A stretch of 64,000 nt of DNA, taken from assembly GCF_022565915.1 (NCBI RefSeq), contig NZ_JAJOYX010000001.1, forward strand, positions 248,001 to 312,000, in the 5' to 3' direction. How positions within the stretch are numbered: position 1 is the stretch's first letter; every line of letters starts with the position of its first letter. The notes beneath the pieces were generated by a model. That model saw only the letters and a list, made by a program, of their open reading frames with translations. It was not told the DNA's origin and made no database searches. This stretch comes from Nesterenkonia sp. LB17. Its GTDB lineage: Bacteria > Actinomycetota > Actinomycetes > Actinomycetales > Micrococcaceae. Below are positions 52,658-61,848 of this stretch, in pieces. The position numbers were made by a program, and so were the translations under genes.

Positions 52658-54532
52658 TCAGCGCCGTTGCGCGTGCTGCATGAGCACCGCGGCGCTGGCC
52701 GCCGACCACGCCTGCGGCCTGCACGCGGCCGGGTAGGGCACCGGCTCCCGGCCCACAGGCTCCCCGGCGATCAACTCCGGGAAACGATGCCGACTGCGCG
52801 CACTGAGCCGCACCAGAGCGTCGAACACCTGGTCAGCCTGCTGGGTGTAGCCGCCCTGAGCCATTCCGCGCAGGATGATGGCGGTGTCGTGGACCCACAC
52901 GGAGCCGGTGTGGTAACCGGTCGGGTTATAGGCGGGATTCTCGGCCGAGAGCGTGCCGATGCCGAAGCGGCGCAGCATGTCCGGTCGGGTGATCCGCTCG
53001 ACGACCAGGTCCTCCTCCTGCTTGGTGAGAAGCCCGGTGCCCAGCGCGTGGCCCATGTTGCTCCCCACACCATCGAGGGGGGCTCCCTCCGCGTCGAGTC
53101 CCATCGCCAGGAAGCGCTCGCCGTCGTGGTCGACCCAGAAGTTCTCGCGCACGCGCTGCGCCAGTGACTCACCCCAGGCGCGCCAGCCTTGCGCCCCCGG
53201 CTCGCCCAGGGCGTCCAGAAGCTCGGCTGCTCCATAGGCGGCCTGCACCGCGTAGGCCTGTGCCTCCAGCAGGGCGATGGGCGCCGGAGCGATAGATCCA
53301 TCGGCCCGGCGCATCGAATCACCGGAGTCCTTCCAACCCTGGTTGCTCAGACCCTTGCCGCTGTGATCGACGTAGCGCAGAAAGCCGTCAGGTGACGCGT
53401 CCACCGCGCCGGCCTGCCAGTCCAGAGCCGCCAGCAGATTCGGCAGCAGCTCGCGGACCTCACCGAGGTCGAGTCCCGCCTGCCAGGACTCGTGCAGCAG
53501 CACGATCCACAGCGGCGTCGCGTCGACGGTGCCGTAATAGACCGTCGGGAGCTCCATCTCGCCCTGGGCATAGATCTCCCGCCGCACCTCATGCAGCATC
53601 TTGCCGGGCTCGGCGGCCGTCACCGGGTCGGCTGATCGCGCCTGCCGACGTGCCAGGGTCCGGAGCGTGCCGCGCGCGAGCCGGGGGCTGTAGGGCAGCA
53701 TCATGCGGGCCGCCCAGACCGAGTCGCGCCCGAAGAGGGTCAGGTACCAGGGGGTCCCGGCGGCGGCGTAGATGTCCTCAGGAGCCTCTGGGTCCTTCTG
53801 CAGCAGGTGCTTCAGATCGGTGAGGTTGGTGCGGACCAGGTCGCGCCAGGCGTCGTCCCCGGTGACCTCGAGATCATCCCAGTCACAGGCCATCACCCCG
53901 GAGTCGGCATCGTGGGCGCTGCGGCTGGTCCGGATCGCGTCGAAGCGCAGGCTCACGGTGCGGCTCTCACCCGGGCCGAGCTGCAGCGGCCAGGTCTGCC
54001 GGAAGCGACTGGCGTCCAGTCGCTCCACCGAGGCAGGTGCAGGACTCGCGTGCAGGGTGGTGCGGTGGCGCGCATCGCTCCACCAGATCTGCTCATCCAT
54101 GACGATCTCGGGTGCCGCGCCGTCGGTGTGACCGCCCTTGACCTCTGAGAGGTCGATGCCGTCGGAACCCACCGACACCTGGAGCACGGTGTTCACCGGG
54201 CTCGATGCTCGAGAGCTGACCGTGATCTCGATGAGCAGCTCATGCAGTCCGACCTGCGTCGACTGATGCACATCAACGGTCGGGTCGGCTCCCGGGTCTC
54301 CCAGATGCCGAGCTGCGCCCCAGAAGTCAGAGGTGGGCCCGGAGCTCGACGCCGCGATCGGCACCGTGTCTTCGTCCGAGAGGCAGACATACAGGCTGCG
54401 CAGGATCCGTCGGTCATCGACGATCCAGCCGGTGGCCCCCTCACCCATCCGGCCGGATCCGGCGCTCAGGGCAGTCGCCGGGCCGTTCACGGCGATCTCC
54501 AGATCGTGCAGCCAAGGTTGCTGTTCGGACAT
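52658..54532 (-). CDS. glycogen debranching-type amylo-alpha-1,6-glucosidase family protein
   Basis: 624 aa. An N-terminal beta domain (about residues 10-220) resembles the N-terminal module of bacterial glycogen-debranching-type proteins. The C-terminal (alpha/alpha)6 glucosidase domain contains GTPWYLTLFGRDSVWAARM (about residue 255), AQGEMELPTVYYGTVDATPLW and PTGYHTGSVWVHDTA. It should trim a branched or alpha-linked oligosaccharide in the cytoplasm. It is divergent from the LacI-family gene; an operator-like palindrome lies in the shared promoter region. The ATG at 54532 has TGGAG five bases upstream. Confidence 0.88.
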   Translation of the reverse strand: MSEQQPWLHDLEIAVNGPATALSAGSGRMGEGATGWIVDDRRILRSLYVCLSDEDTVPIAASSSGPTSDFWGAARHLGDPGADPTVDVHQSTQVGLHELLIEITVSSRASSPVNTVLQVSVGSDGIDLSEVKGGHTDGAAPEIVMDEQIWWSDARHRTTLHASPAPASVERLDASRFRQTWPLQLGPGESRTVSLRFDAIRTSRSAHDADSGVMACDWDDLEVTGDDAWRDLVRTNLTDLKHLLQKDPEAPEDIYAAAGTPWYLTLFGRDSVWAARMMLPYSPRLARGTLRTLARRQARSADPVTAAEPGKMLHEVRREIYAQGEMELPTVYYGTVDATPLWIVLLHESWQAGLDLGEVRELLPNLLAALDWQAGAVDASPDGFLRYVDHSGKGLSNQGWKDSGDSMRRADGSIAPAPIALLEAQAYAVQAAYGAAELLDALGEPGAQGWRAWGESLAQRVRENFWVDHDGERFLAMGLDAEGAPLDGVGSNMGHALGTGLLTKQEEDLVVERITRPDMLRRFGIGTLSAENPAYNPTGYHTGSVWVHDTAIILRGMAQGGYTQQADQVFDALVRLSARSRHRFPELIAGEPVGREPVPYPAACRPQAWSAASAAVLMQHAQRR

Positions 54533-54557
54533 GAGAGCTCCAGATCTTTGCTTCGTC

Positions 54558-54586
54558 TTGACAGGCGAACGTCGCCGGTCCATTAT
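54558..54586 (+). promoter_or_regulatory. strong sigma-70-type promoter of the lacI-ABC operon
   Basis: TTGACA (54558-54563), a 17-base spacer and CATTAT (54581-54586) form a near-consensus promoter reading toward the LacI gene at 54670. A TCATAAT box at 54587-54581 on the minus strand could serve the divergent glucosidase gene, with TTGAAC about 19 bases upstream of it. Confidence 0.65.
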
Positions 54587-54606
54587 GACTTGGGACACAT
54601 TATGAA

Positions 54607-54620
54607 CGTTCAAATGAACG
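54607..54620. promoter_or_regulatory. LacI-type operator
   Basis: CGTTCA-AA-TGAACG is an inverted repeat with six-base arms, as expected for LacI/GalR proteins. It overlaps a second palindrome, GAACGTTC (54604-54611). It lies about 20 bases past the -10 box of the plus-strand promoter and across the candidate -35 of the minus-strand promoter, so one repressor dimer could control both directions. Confidence 0.65.
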
Positions 54621-54669
54621 ATCTAATGCTACCCACATCGACGTGAAGATCAAGAATCAAGGTGAGCTG

Positions 54670-55710
54670 ATGCTGAATTCGCACCAACCGGCGCGGGCCA
54701 CGATCGTTGATGTGGCGCGCGCGGCCGGCGTCTCTCGCCAGACCGTGAGCAATGCGATCAACAGTCCCGAGCGGGTGAGCCCGGACACCCTCGCGAGGGT
54801 GCTGAAGGTCGTCGATGAGCTGAACTACCGCCCCTCGAGCGCGGCTCGCACGCTGCGGCACCAACGGGCAGGTGCCGTGGGCACAGAGCTGAACGCCGTC
54901 ACGGACATCCCGAGCGATGTGGCCCTGCCCTTCCTCACCGCGCTGACCCTCTCAGCCCCGCGCCACGCCTGCCATATGGTGCCCTTCGCCTCGCGCGAGG
55001 CGTTTCCGATGCTCGACGGCTACCAGGACATGGTTCGGCGGCGCCTCGTCGACGCATTCGTGCTCACCGACACCCACCCCGCGGACCCGCGCCCCGACTG
55101 GCTGGAGCAGGCAGGAATCCCGTACGCCTCCTTCGGGCGGATCTATGACGATTCATCCCGGGTGTGGTGGGCCGACGTCGACGGTTCCGCCGGCACCAGA
55201 ACGGCCGTGGCGCACCTGGCCGAGAGCGGCTTCCGCGCCGTGGGCTTCCTCGGCTGGCCGGCAGGCTCCGCGGTCGGCGACGACCGCAGGCTCGGCTGGC
55301 TCGACGGCGTCGAGCGCCACGACGTCGTCCTCGGCCCCGAGGCAGCTGCCCCGCAGTCGCTGACCGAGGCGATCACCGCAGCGGAGGTCCTGCTGGATGG
55401 TCTTGCGATCGGGGACGCAGTGGTCTGCGCCTCCGACGTCCTCGCCCTGGGGGTGCAGCAGGCGGCCCTGGCCCGAGGGTGGAAACCCGGGCGCGACCTC
55501 GGCATCACCGGCTTCGACGGCTCAGCGACCGCCCATCTGCACGGCATCACCTCCCTCGTCCAGCCGCTGGACGACATCGCCGAACACCTGCTCACGATCG
55601 TCCACGACCAGCTCGCCGGAGCGCCCGCTCCCACCCAGGGCACCCTGTTCCTCCCGACCCTCACTGTTGGTGCCAGCACCGTCACCACGTCAACGAAAGG
55701 CACGCCATGA
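54670..55710 (+). CDS. LacI-family transcriptional regulator
   Basis: 346 aa. The N-terminal helix-turn-helix IVDVARAAGVSRQTVSNAIN (residues 12-31) and the hinge helix SSAARTLRHQ are followed by a periplasmic-binding-like sensor domain. ATG 54670 has AAGG seven bases upstream and is preferred over GTG 54643. The stop overlaps the binding-protein start by four bases, so regulator and transporter are one operon. It probably represses the locus until its sugar is present. Confidence 0.93.
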   Translation: MLNSHQPARATIVDVARAAGVSRQTVSNAINSPERVSPDTLARVLKVVDELNYRPSSAARTLRHQRAGAVGTELNAVTDIPSDVALPFLTALTLSAPRHACHMVPFASREAFPMLDGYQDMVRRRLVDAFVLTDTHPADPRPDWLEQAGIPYASFGRIYDDSSRVWWADVDGSAGTRTAVAHLAESGFRAVGFLGWPAGSAVGDDRRLGWLDGVERHDVVLGPEAAAPQSLTEAITAAEVLLDGLAIGDAVVCASDVLALGVQQAALARGWKPGRDLGITGFDGSATAHLHGITSLVQPLDDIAEHLLTIVHDQLAGAPAPTQGTLFLPTLTVGASTVTTSTKGTP

Positions 55711-56966
55711 AGAACCAGAAGAACCGCCTCGCCGCCCCGTTCGCCGTCGGGCTCGCCAGCGTCCTCGCCCTCACCGCGTGCGGCGGCGACGGCTTCGAGG
55801 ACCAGGAGACCGGTGGCGACGCCGAGGAGGCCACCTCCGCCGAGGGCTCAGCCGACCTGGTGATGCTCATCGCCTCCTCGGGTGAAGCGGAGACCGCAGC
55901 CGTTGAAGAGGCGGCGGCAGAGTGGGCCGAGGAGTCCGGCAACGAGGTTGAGGTCCGCGTCGCCGCGGACATGAACCAGGAGCTGGCCCAGGGGTTCGCC
56001 GGCGGCAACCCGCCGGACATCTTCTACCTCGATGCGGCCCAGGTCGCGCAGCAGGCCACGGACGGGAACCTCCACGCCTATGAGGCCGAGGACAACGAGG
56101 ACTACTTCCCTGCCCTGCAGGAGGCGTTCACCTACGAGGACACGCAGTGGTGCGCGCCCAAGGACTTCTCCACCCTGGGGCTGCAGATCAACACCGAGAT
56201 GTGGGAGGCCGCCGGTCTGACCGATGAGGACATCCCCACCACCTATGAGGAGCTCGCCGAGGTCGCCGAGACCCTGACTGAAGGCGACACCACCGGTCTG
56301 GTCTTCTCTCCCGGCGTCGATCGGGTCGGCGCCTTCGTCGTCGGCAACGGCGGCTGGTGGCTCAACGAGGACGCGACCGAACCCACCGGAGCCAGCGAAG
56401 AGGTGCTCTCAGGTCTGGAGTACGTGAAGGAGAACATGGCCGAGGGCAGCTTCGCCTATGCCGGTGACGTCGACGCCGGCTGGGGCGGCGAAGCCTTCGG
56501 CACCGAGCGCGCCGCGATGACCATCGAGGGAAACTGGATCCGAGGTGCCATGAGCAATGACTACCCGGACGTCGACTACACCGTCGCCGAGCTCCCCGAG
56601 GGCTCAGAAGGACCAGGAACCCTGCTGTTCAGCCAGTGCTGGGGCGTCGCATCCGACTCCGAGGCGCAGGCCGAGGCGGTCGAGCTGGTGAACCACCTTT
56701 CCACTCCTGAGCAGCAGCTGGAGTTCGCCGAGGCCTTCGGCGTGATGCCGTCACGCCAGGCGGCCACCGAGGACTACTCCTCGGCGTTCCCCGAGGACGC
56801 CCCGTTCATCGCCGGCGGCGACTACGGCCGCGGCCCGGTCAACGCCCCGGACATGACCCAGGTGGTGGCGGATCTGAACTCTCAGCTTGAAGGCATCAGC
56901 AGCGCGGACCTGCAGCAGATGATGGAGAGCTTCGACTCCAACGCGTCGGCGGTGCTGGAGCAGTGA
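55707..56966 (+). CDS. sugar ABC transporter substrate-binding lipoprotein
   Basis: 419-aa extracellular solute-binding protein of the CUT1 (maltose-type) family. A lipoprotein signal peptide ends with LTAC, the lipidated Cys being C25; an acidic linker follows. The segment GNPPDIFYLDAAQVAQ and the C-terminal WGVASDSEAQAEAVELVNHLSTPE are typical of family 1 binding proteins. It would deliver an oligosaccharide to the two downstream permeases. The ATG at 55707 overlaps the LacI stop; AAAGG lies six bases upstream. Confidence 0.95.
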   Translation: MKNQKNRLAAPFAVGLASVLALTACGGDGFEDQETGGDAEEATSAEGSADLVMLIASSGEAETAAVEEAAAEWAEESGNEVEVRVAADMNQELAQGFAGGNPPDIFYLDAAQVAQQATDGNLHAYEAEDNEDYFPALQEAFTYEDTQWCAPKDFSTLGLQINTEMWEAAGLTDEDIPTTYEELAEVAETLTEGDTTGLVFSPGVDRVGAFVVGNGGWWLNEDATEPTGASEEVLSGLEYVKENMAEGSFAYAGDVDAGWGGEAFGTERAAMTIEGNWIRGAMSNDYPDVDYTVAELPEGSEGPGTLLFSQCWGVASDSEAQAEAVELVNHLSTPEQQLEFAEAFGVMPSRQAATEDYSSAFPEDAPFIAGGDYGRGPVNAPDMTQVVADLNSQLEGISSADLQQMMESFDSNASAVLEQ

Positions 56967-58084
56967 AGTCTCGAGACCCACAGCGCCAACAGGGCGCGGG
57001 GTGGCTCTTCGTCAGCCCGGCGATCATCGTGCTGGGCGTGTTCCTGGTCGCCCCGATCGGTATGGCGCTGTGGGTCTCGCTCAGTGATTGGAGCGGCAGC
57101 GGCAGCCCGATCTCCGGTGATGTGAACTTCATCGGCACGGAGAACTACAACGCCCTGCTGGCTGATCCGGGACTGGCCCGGCAGGACCTGATGATCTCCT
57201 TCCGCAACACCTTCTACTACGTCCTGGGCGTCGTGCCGCTGCAGACCATGTTGGCGCTGAGCCTCGCGGTGCTGCTGAACAACAGGTTCCTCAGGGGCCG
57301 GACGTTCTTCCGCACCGCCTTCTACTTCCCCTCGGTGGTGTCCTCGGTCGCCATCTCGCTGCTGTTCCTCTTCCTGTTCGCCGGCAGCGGGGCGATCAAC
57401 AACGTGCTCGGCTGGTTCGGTGTAAACGGCCCCAACTGGTTCCAGGATTCTCGTGGTCTGATCCACATCTTCGGTGACGCGGTCGGCCTGTGGAGCATCG
57501 CGAGTCCGCCGTCGTGGATGACGAGTCCGTCGGTGATGGGGCTCTCCTTCTGGGAGTGGTTCTCGGGGCCGTCGGTGGCGCTGAGCGCGATCATGATGCA
57601 GGTCATCTGGACGACCGCCGGCACCTTCATGCTGCTCTTCCTCGCCGGCCTGCAGGACCTGCCCGTCGAGGTCGAAGAGGCGGCGATGGTCGACGGCGCC
57701 AACAAGTGGCAGCGATTCATGAACGTCACGGTGCCGCATCTGCGCCCGACCATCCTGCTGGTGGTGACGCTCGGCTTCATCGGGACCTGGCAGGTCTTCG
57801 ACCAGATGTATGTCATGACCCAGGGCGGGCCCGCCAAGACCACGCTGACCCCGGCGTATCTGTCCTACCAGGCGGCCTTCACCAATGGCGACTGGGGCCA
57901 GGGCGCGGCCATCGCGTTCATCCTCTTCGCGATCATCTTCATCCTGACCACGACCCAGCGCTGGCTCATGCGGGACAAGGACGCCTCCGCGCAGAAGCGG
58001 GCCGACCGCGGCGTCAGGCGGCAGCGACGGCGCCCGACCCGAGTAATCGTCGAAGAGACCCAGCGAAAGGCCCAGAGCTCATGA
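56963..58084 (+). CDS. CUT1 sugar ABC transporter permease (MalF-like)
   Basis: 373-aa membrane protein with about six helices. The cytoplasmic EAA loop is in VEVEEAAMVDGANKWQRFMNVTVPHLRPT. It pairs with the second permease. The GTG start at 56963 overlaps the binding-protein stop, so the three are translationally coupled. The C-terminal tail is basic and longer than usual. Confidence 0.93.
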   Translation: MKSRDPQRQQGAGWLFVSPAIIVLGVFLVAPIGMALWVSLSDWSGSGSPISGDVNFIGTENYNALLADPGLARQDLMISFRNTFYYVLGVVPLQTMLALSLAVLLNNRFLRGRTFFRTAFYFPSVVSSVAISLLFLFLFAGSGAINNVLGWFGVNGPNWFQDSRGLIHIFGDAVGLWSIASPPSWMTSPSVMGLSFWEWFSGPSVALSAIMMQVIWTTAGTFMLLFLAGLQDLPVEVEEAAMVDGANKWQRFMNVTVPHLRPTILLVVTLGFIGTWQVFDQMYVMTQGGPAKTTLTPAYLSYQAAFTNGDWGQGAAIAFILFAIIFILTTTQRWLMRDKDASAQKRADRGVRRQRRRPTRVIVEETQRKAQSS

Positions 58085-58974
58085 GTGCACCCCCCAAAGA
58101 CGACGGCGTCCCGGTCACTCCCGAACTCGCAGCGGTGGGGGAGTCTCGGCCCTCGCGGGTGAAGAAGTACTGGTTCTACGGGATGCTGCTCTTCTTCGCG
58201 CTCCTCTACATCTACCCCTTCATCATCCAGCTGGTCACCTCTTTCAAGACCGATCCCGATGCGACCGGCAACGCCCTGTCGCTGACTCCCGACCCCTTCA
58301 CCACCGGAGCGTGGGAGACGCTGTTCAGCTCCAACTATCCGACCTGGTTCACCAACAGTGTGATCGTCACGCTCTGCGTCACGGTCGGGCGGGTGTTCTT
58401 CTGCTCCCTCGCCGGCTACGCGCTGGCCCGGCTGAAGTTCACCGGTCGGATCGCGCTGTTCACCGGTCTGCTCGCGGTCATGGCAGTGCCCGGGATCGTT
58501 CTGCTGATCCCGAAGTTCCTGATCCTCAACTATGTCGGGATCTACAACACCTACCCTGCGCTGATCGTGCCGCTGATGATCGACGCGGCGGGCATCTTCA
58601 TCATGAAGCAGTTCTTCGAGACCATCCCCGAGTCGGTGGAGGAGGCGGCCCGCATCGACGGGGCAGGGACATTCAGGACCTTCTGGTCGGTGGTGCTGCC
58701 GATGGCCAAGCCGGCGCTGATCACGCTGACGATCCTGTCCTTCCAGGGATCGTGGAACGAGCTGGGGCATTTCATCGTGGCCACCAACAACCCGGACCTG
58801 TACACGCTGACGCGCGGCGTCGCAGGCTTCACCACCGGTGGGCTGGGCTCCGGCAACCAGTATCCGGTCGCCATGGCGGCGGCGCTGCTGATGACGATCC
58901 CGACGGCGCTGGTGTTCATCGTGTTCCAGCGCTACTTCACCCAGGGGGCGAACGCGGGAGCGGAGAAGGGTTGA
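58081..58974 (+). CDS. CUT1 sugar ABC transporter permease (MalG-like)
   Basis: 297-aa membrane protein with six helices. The EAA loop is in ESVEEAARIDGAGTFRTFWSVVLPMAKP, in the position expected for MalG-type subunits. ATG 58081 overlaps the first permease stop by four bases. No ATPase gene follows, so a shared MsmK-like ATPase elsewhere is likely. Confidence 0.93.
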   Translation: MSAPPKDDGVPVTPELAAVGESRPSRVKKYWFYGMLLFFALLYIYPFIIQLVTSFKTDPDATGNALSLTPDPFTTGAWETLFSSNYPTWFTNSVIVTLCVTVGRVFFCSLAGYALARLKFTGRIALFTGLLAVMAVPGIVLLIPKFLILNYVGIYNTYPALIVPLMIDAAGIFIMKQFFETIPESVEEAARIDGAGTFRTFWSVVLPMAKPALITLTILSFQGSWNELGHFIVATNNPDLYTLTRGVAGFTTGGLGSGNQYPVAMAAALLMTIPTALVFIVFQRYFTQGANAGAEKG

Positions 58975-59052
58975 GCGCCCCACGGCATCCAAGTCCCGGG
59001 TCCCGGCCCGGGCGCCGGTGGCCTCTGCGCGACCCCTGAATAGACTGTCCCC

Positions 59053-59703
59053 ATGAGCCAGAGCATCAGAGACCCCGCCGGCATCGTGCGGGCCAAGCGG
59101 CTGCCCCGGGAGCAGCGCCGCACCCAGCTGCTGGAGTGCGCGCTGCAGGTCTTCGTGGCCAAGGGATATCACGGGGCTTCGATGGATGACATCGCCGAGA
59201 GCGCCCAGGTCTCCAAGCCGGTGCTCTATCAGCACTTCCCCGGCAAGCACGAGCTGTTCCTCGGGCTGCTGGACACCCACCTGAGCGCCCTGGAGCATGA
59301 GCTCACCCAGGCGCTGTCGACGGCTGAGAACAACAAGGACCGGGTGCAGGCCACGATGGGGGCCTTCTACGAGTTCATCTCCCGCAAGGACGAGGCCTAC
59401 CGGCTGGTCTTCACCTCAGGGATGGACAACGACGAAGAGGTCGAGGACCGGCTCGAGCGCTTCCACGACGGCATGGCCGGCGCGATCGCCGAGGTCATCG
59501 CCGATGACACCGGCCAGCCGATGGCCGAGGCCACGATGCTCGGTCACGGTCTGATCGGCATGGCCCTCTCCGCGGCCCGGCACTGGAGCCGACTCTCCGA
59601 GCGCCCGGACCGCGAGGTCTCGGCCGAGCTGACCGCGCGTTTGGCTTGGCGCGGAATCTCCGGCTTCCCGAAAGAGTCTGAAAGCACAGAAAGCACAAGG
59701 TAG
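59053..59703 (+). CDS. TetR-family regulator
   Basis: 216 aa. The N-terminal helix-turn-helix is clear: MDDIAESAQVSKPVLYQHFPGKHELF (residues about 44-69). The C-terminal helical domain is less conserved. A similar regulator often precedes the DUF3107 gene in Micrococcales, but its target is not established. The DUF3107 start is 107 bases downstream; a small hairpin (GCCCG/CGGGC, 59746-59759) lies between. Confidence 0.9.
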   Translation: MSQSIRDPAGIVRAKRLPREQRRTQLLECALQVFVAKGYHGASMDDIAESAQVSKPVLYQHFPGKHELFLGLLDTHLSALEHELTQALSTAENNKDRVQATMGAFYEFISRKDEAYRLVFTSGMDNDEEVEDRLERFHDGMAGAIAEVIADDTGQPMAEATMLGHGLIGMALSAARHWSRLSERPDREVSAELTARLAWRGISGFPKESESTESTR

Positions 59704-59810
59704 GTAGACTCGGGGGCAGGTAAGCCCGCCCGCTTCTCTGCATGCGCCCGCATACGGGCACCTGCGGAACTCTTCGAAGTGGGCGAAGCCCATAGATTCA
59801 AGGAGTTGGC

Positions 59811-60044
59811 ATGGAAGTACGTATCGGCATTCAGCACGTCTCTCGCGAGATCGTCATCGAGACCGACGCCAAGCCCGAAGAGATCGAGCAGGCCGTGGCC
59901 GCCGCCATCGAAGGCGCGCAGCCGCTGCTCAGCCTGGAGGACCGCCGGGGCAAGAAGATCGTCGTGCCCGTCGCGTCCATCGGCTATGTGGAGATCGGCT
60001 CCGACACCAAACAGACCGTGGGCTTCGCAGCCGCAGTCGCCTAA
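59811..60044 (+). CDS. DUF3107 small protein
   Basis: 77 aa, matching the length and pattern of actinobacterial DUF3107 proteins: MEVRIGIQHVSREIVIET and a GKKIVVPVASIGYVEIGS segment. Function unknown. The ATG is preceded by AAGGAG with a 5-base spacer. Its stop overlaps the helicase ATG (TAATG), so the pair is translationally coupled. Confidence 0.9.
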   Translation: MEVRIGIQHVSREIVIETDAKPEEIEQAVAAAIEGAQPLLSLEDRRGKKIVVPVASIGYVEIGSDTKQTVGFAAAVA

Positions 60045-61837
60045 TGAAAGTACCCATGACTGAACAGACCACCGAGTCCTCAGCCGCCGAGATTGACGCC
60101 ACCATCTCCGCCGTTGACCCCGAGCTCGTCGAGGCCGTCGAAGCCTCCAGCCTCACCTTCGCAGACTTCAATGTGCGCCCCGAGATCGTCGAGGCCCTCG
60201 CCGCCAAGGGGATCACCACCCCCTTCCCGATCCAGGCGGAGACCCTGCCGATCGCGCTGGGCGGCTATGACATCATCGGTCAGGCCAAGACCGGCACCGG
60301 CAAGACGCTGGGCTTCGGCATCCCCGCCATCCAGCGCGTGACCAGCCCCGACGACGCCGGCTATGACGACCTTCCGGCCCCCGGAGCGCCCCAGGCGCTG
60401 ATCGTGGCCCCGACGCGCGAGCTCGCCGTGCAGGTGGCCTCCGACATCAAGGTCGCCGCCGCCCGCCGCGGCATCCGCGTGGCCACCATCTACGGCGGCC
60501 GCGCCTACGAGCCGCAGATCGAAGAGCTGGATCGCGGCGTCGAGATCGTCGTCGGCACCCCCGGCCGACTGATCGACCTGCACCGGCAGCGCCACCTGAA
60601 GCTGAAGAACGTCAACATCGTGGTCCTCGACGAGGCCGACGAGATGCTGGACCTCGGCTTCCTCCCCGACGTGGAGACCCTGCTCTCGGCCGTCCCGGAG
60701 ATCGGTCGCCAGACCATGCTCTTCTCCGCGACCATGCCCGGCCCCGTGGTCGCCATGGCGCGTCGCTACATGTCCAAGCCCACCCACATCTCGGCCGCAG
60801 ATCCGCTGGATGAGGGCATCACCAAGAAGGATATCCGGCAGCTGGTCTACCGCGCGCACCACCTGGACAAGGACGAGGTCATCGCCCGTCTGCTTCAGGC
60901 CGAGGGCCGCGGCCGCACCATCGTCTTCACCCGGACCAAGCGCCAGGCCGACCGGCTCTCCGCGGAGCTGCAGTCCCGCGGCTTCGCCGCCGGCGCCATC
61001 CACGGCGACCTCGGCCAGGGCGCCCGCGAGCAGGCCCTGCGCGCCTTCCGCAACGAGAAGATCGACGTGCTGGTCGCCACCGACGTCGCCGCCCGCGGCA
61101 TCGACGTCACCGACATCACCCACGTCATCAACCTCACCGCCCCAGATGACGAGAAGGCCTACCTGCACCGCGTGGGCCGCACCGGCCGCGCCGGCAAGAC
61201 CGGCATCGCCGTGACCTTCGTGGACTGGGAGGACATGCCCAAGTGGAAGCTCATCGACAAGGCCCTCGGCCTGGGCATCCCGGAACCCATCGAGACCTAC
61301 TCCTCCTCGCCGCACCTCTACGAGGACCTCGACATCCCCAAGGGCACCAAGGGGCGCTTGCCGCGGCATAAGCGCTCCAAGGCCGGCCTGGACGCCGAGG
61401 AGCTCGAAGACCTCGGCGGCCCCGAGAAGCGCAGGTCCAGCGGCGGACGCGGTGACCGCGATGCCGGTCGCGGCGGACGCTCCGGCGACCGTGACGGCGG
61501 TCGCGGCGGTCGTTCCGGTGATCGCGACTCTTCACGCGGCGGACGCTCCGGCGGCCGGGACTCCGGCCGCGGTGGCAGCCGCACGGAAGATTCGAACCGG
61601 GGCTCCTCCACGGACTCCGCTCCGGCGCCCGAGGGCGCAGCTGCCCCGCGCAGCCGCAACCGTCGCCGCACCCGCGGCGGCGAGGACTCCGGCTCAGCCA
61701 CGCAGACCCAGCAGGGTCAGCCAGCTGAGTCCGCGGCGTCGGCTGAGGGATCAGACTCGGCCACGCAGCCAAGGCGGCGGCGTCGTCGTCGTGGTGGCTC
61801 CGGCTCAGGCGGCGACACCACCTCCAGCGAGAGCTGA
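60044..61837 (+). CDS. DEAD-box RNA helicase with RGG-rich tail
   Basis: 597 aa. Helicase motifs are AKTGTGKT (I), PTRELAVQ (Ia), DEADEMLDL (II), SAT (III), and in the second domain TDVAARGIDV and HRVGRTGRAG (VI). After about residue 440 an Arg/Gly/Asp-rich tail with repeated GRGGRSGDRD units follows, then an Arg-rich end. It remodels structured RNA in an ATP-dependent way, as in ribosome assembly or mRNA decay. ATG 60044 overlaps the DUF3107 stop; ATG 60056 is possible. Confidence 0.95.
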   Translation: MKVPMTEQTTESSAAEIDATISAVDPELVEAVEASSLTFADFNVRPEIVEALAAKGITTPFPIQAETLPIALGGYDIIGQAKTGTGKTLGFGIPAIQRVTSPDDAGYDDLPAPGAPQALIVAPTRELAVQVASDIKVAAARRGIRVATIYGGRAYEPQIEELDRGVEIVVGTPGRLIDLHRQRHLKLKNVNIVVLDEADEMLDLGFLPDVETLLSAVPEIGRQTMLFSATMPGPVVAMARRYMSKPTHISAADPLDEGITKKDIRQLVYRAHHLDKDEVIARLLQAEGRGRTIVFTRTKRQADRLSAELQSRGFAAGAIHGDLGQGAREQALRAFRNEKIDVLVATDVAARGIDVTDITHVINLTAPDDEKAYLHRVGRTGRAGKTGIAVTFVDWEDMPKWKLIDKALGLGIPEPIETYSSSPHLYEDLDIPKGTKGRLPRHKRSKAGLDAEELEDLGGPEKRRSSGGRGDRDAGRGGRSGDRDGGRGGRSGDRDSSRGGRSGGRDSGRGGSRTEDSNRGSSTDSAPAPEGAAAPRSRNRRRTRGGEDSGSATQTQQGQPAESAASAEGSDSATQPRRRRRRRGGSGSGGDTTSSES

Positions 61838-61848
61838 ACGGCCCCGAT

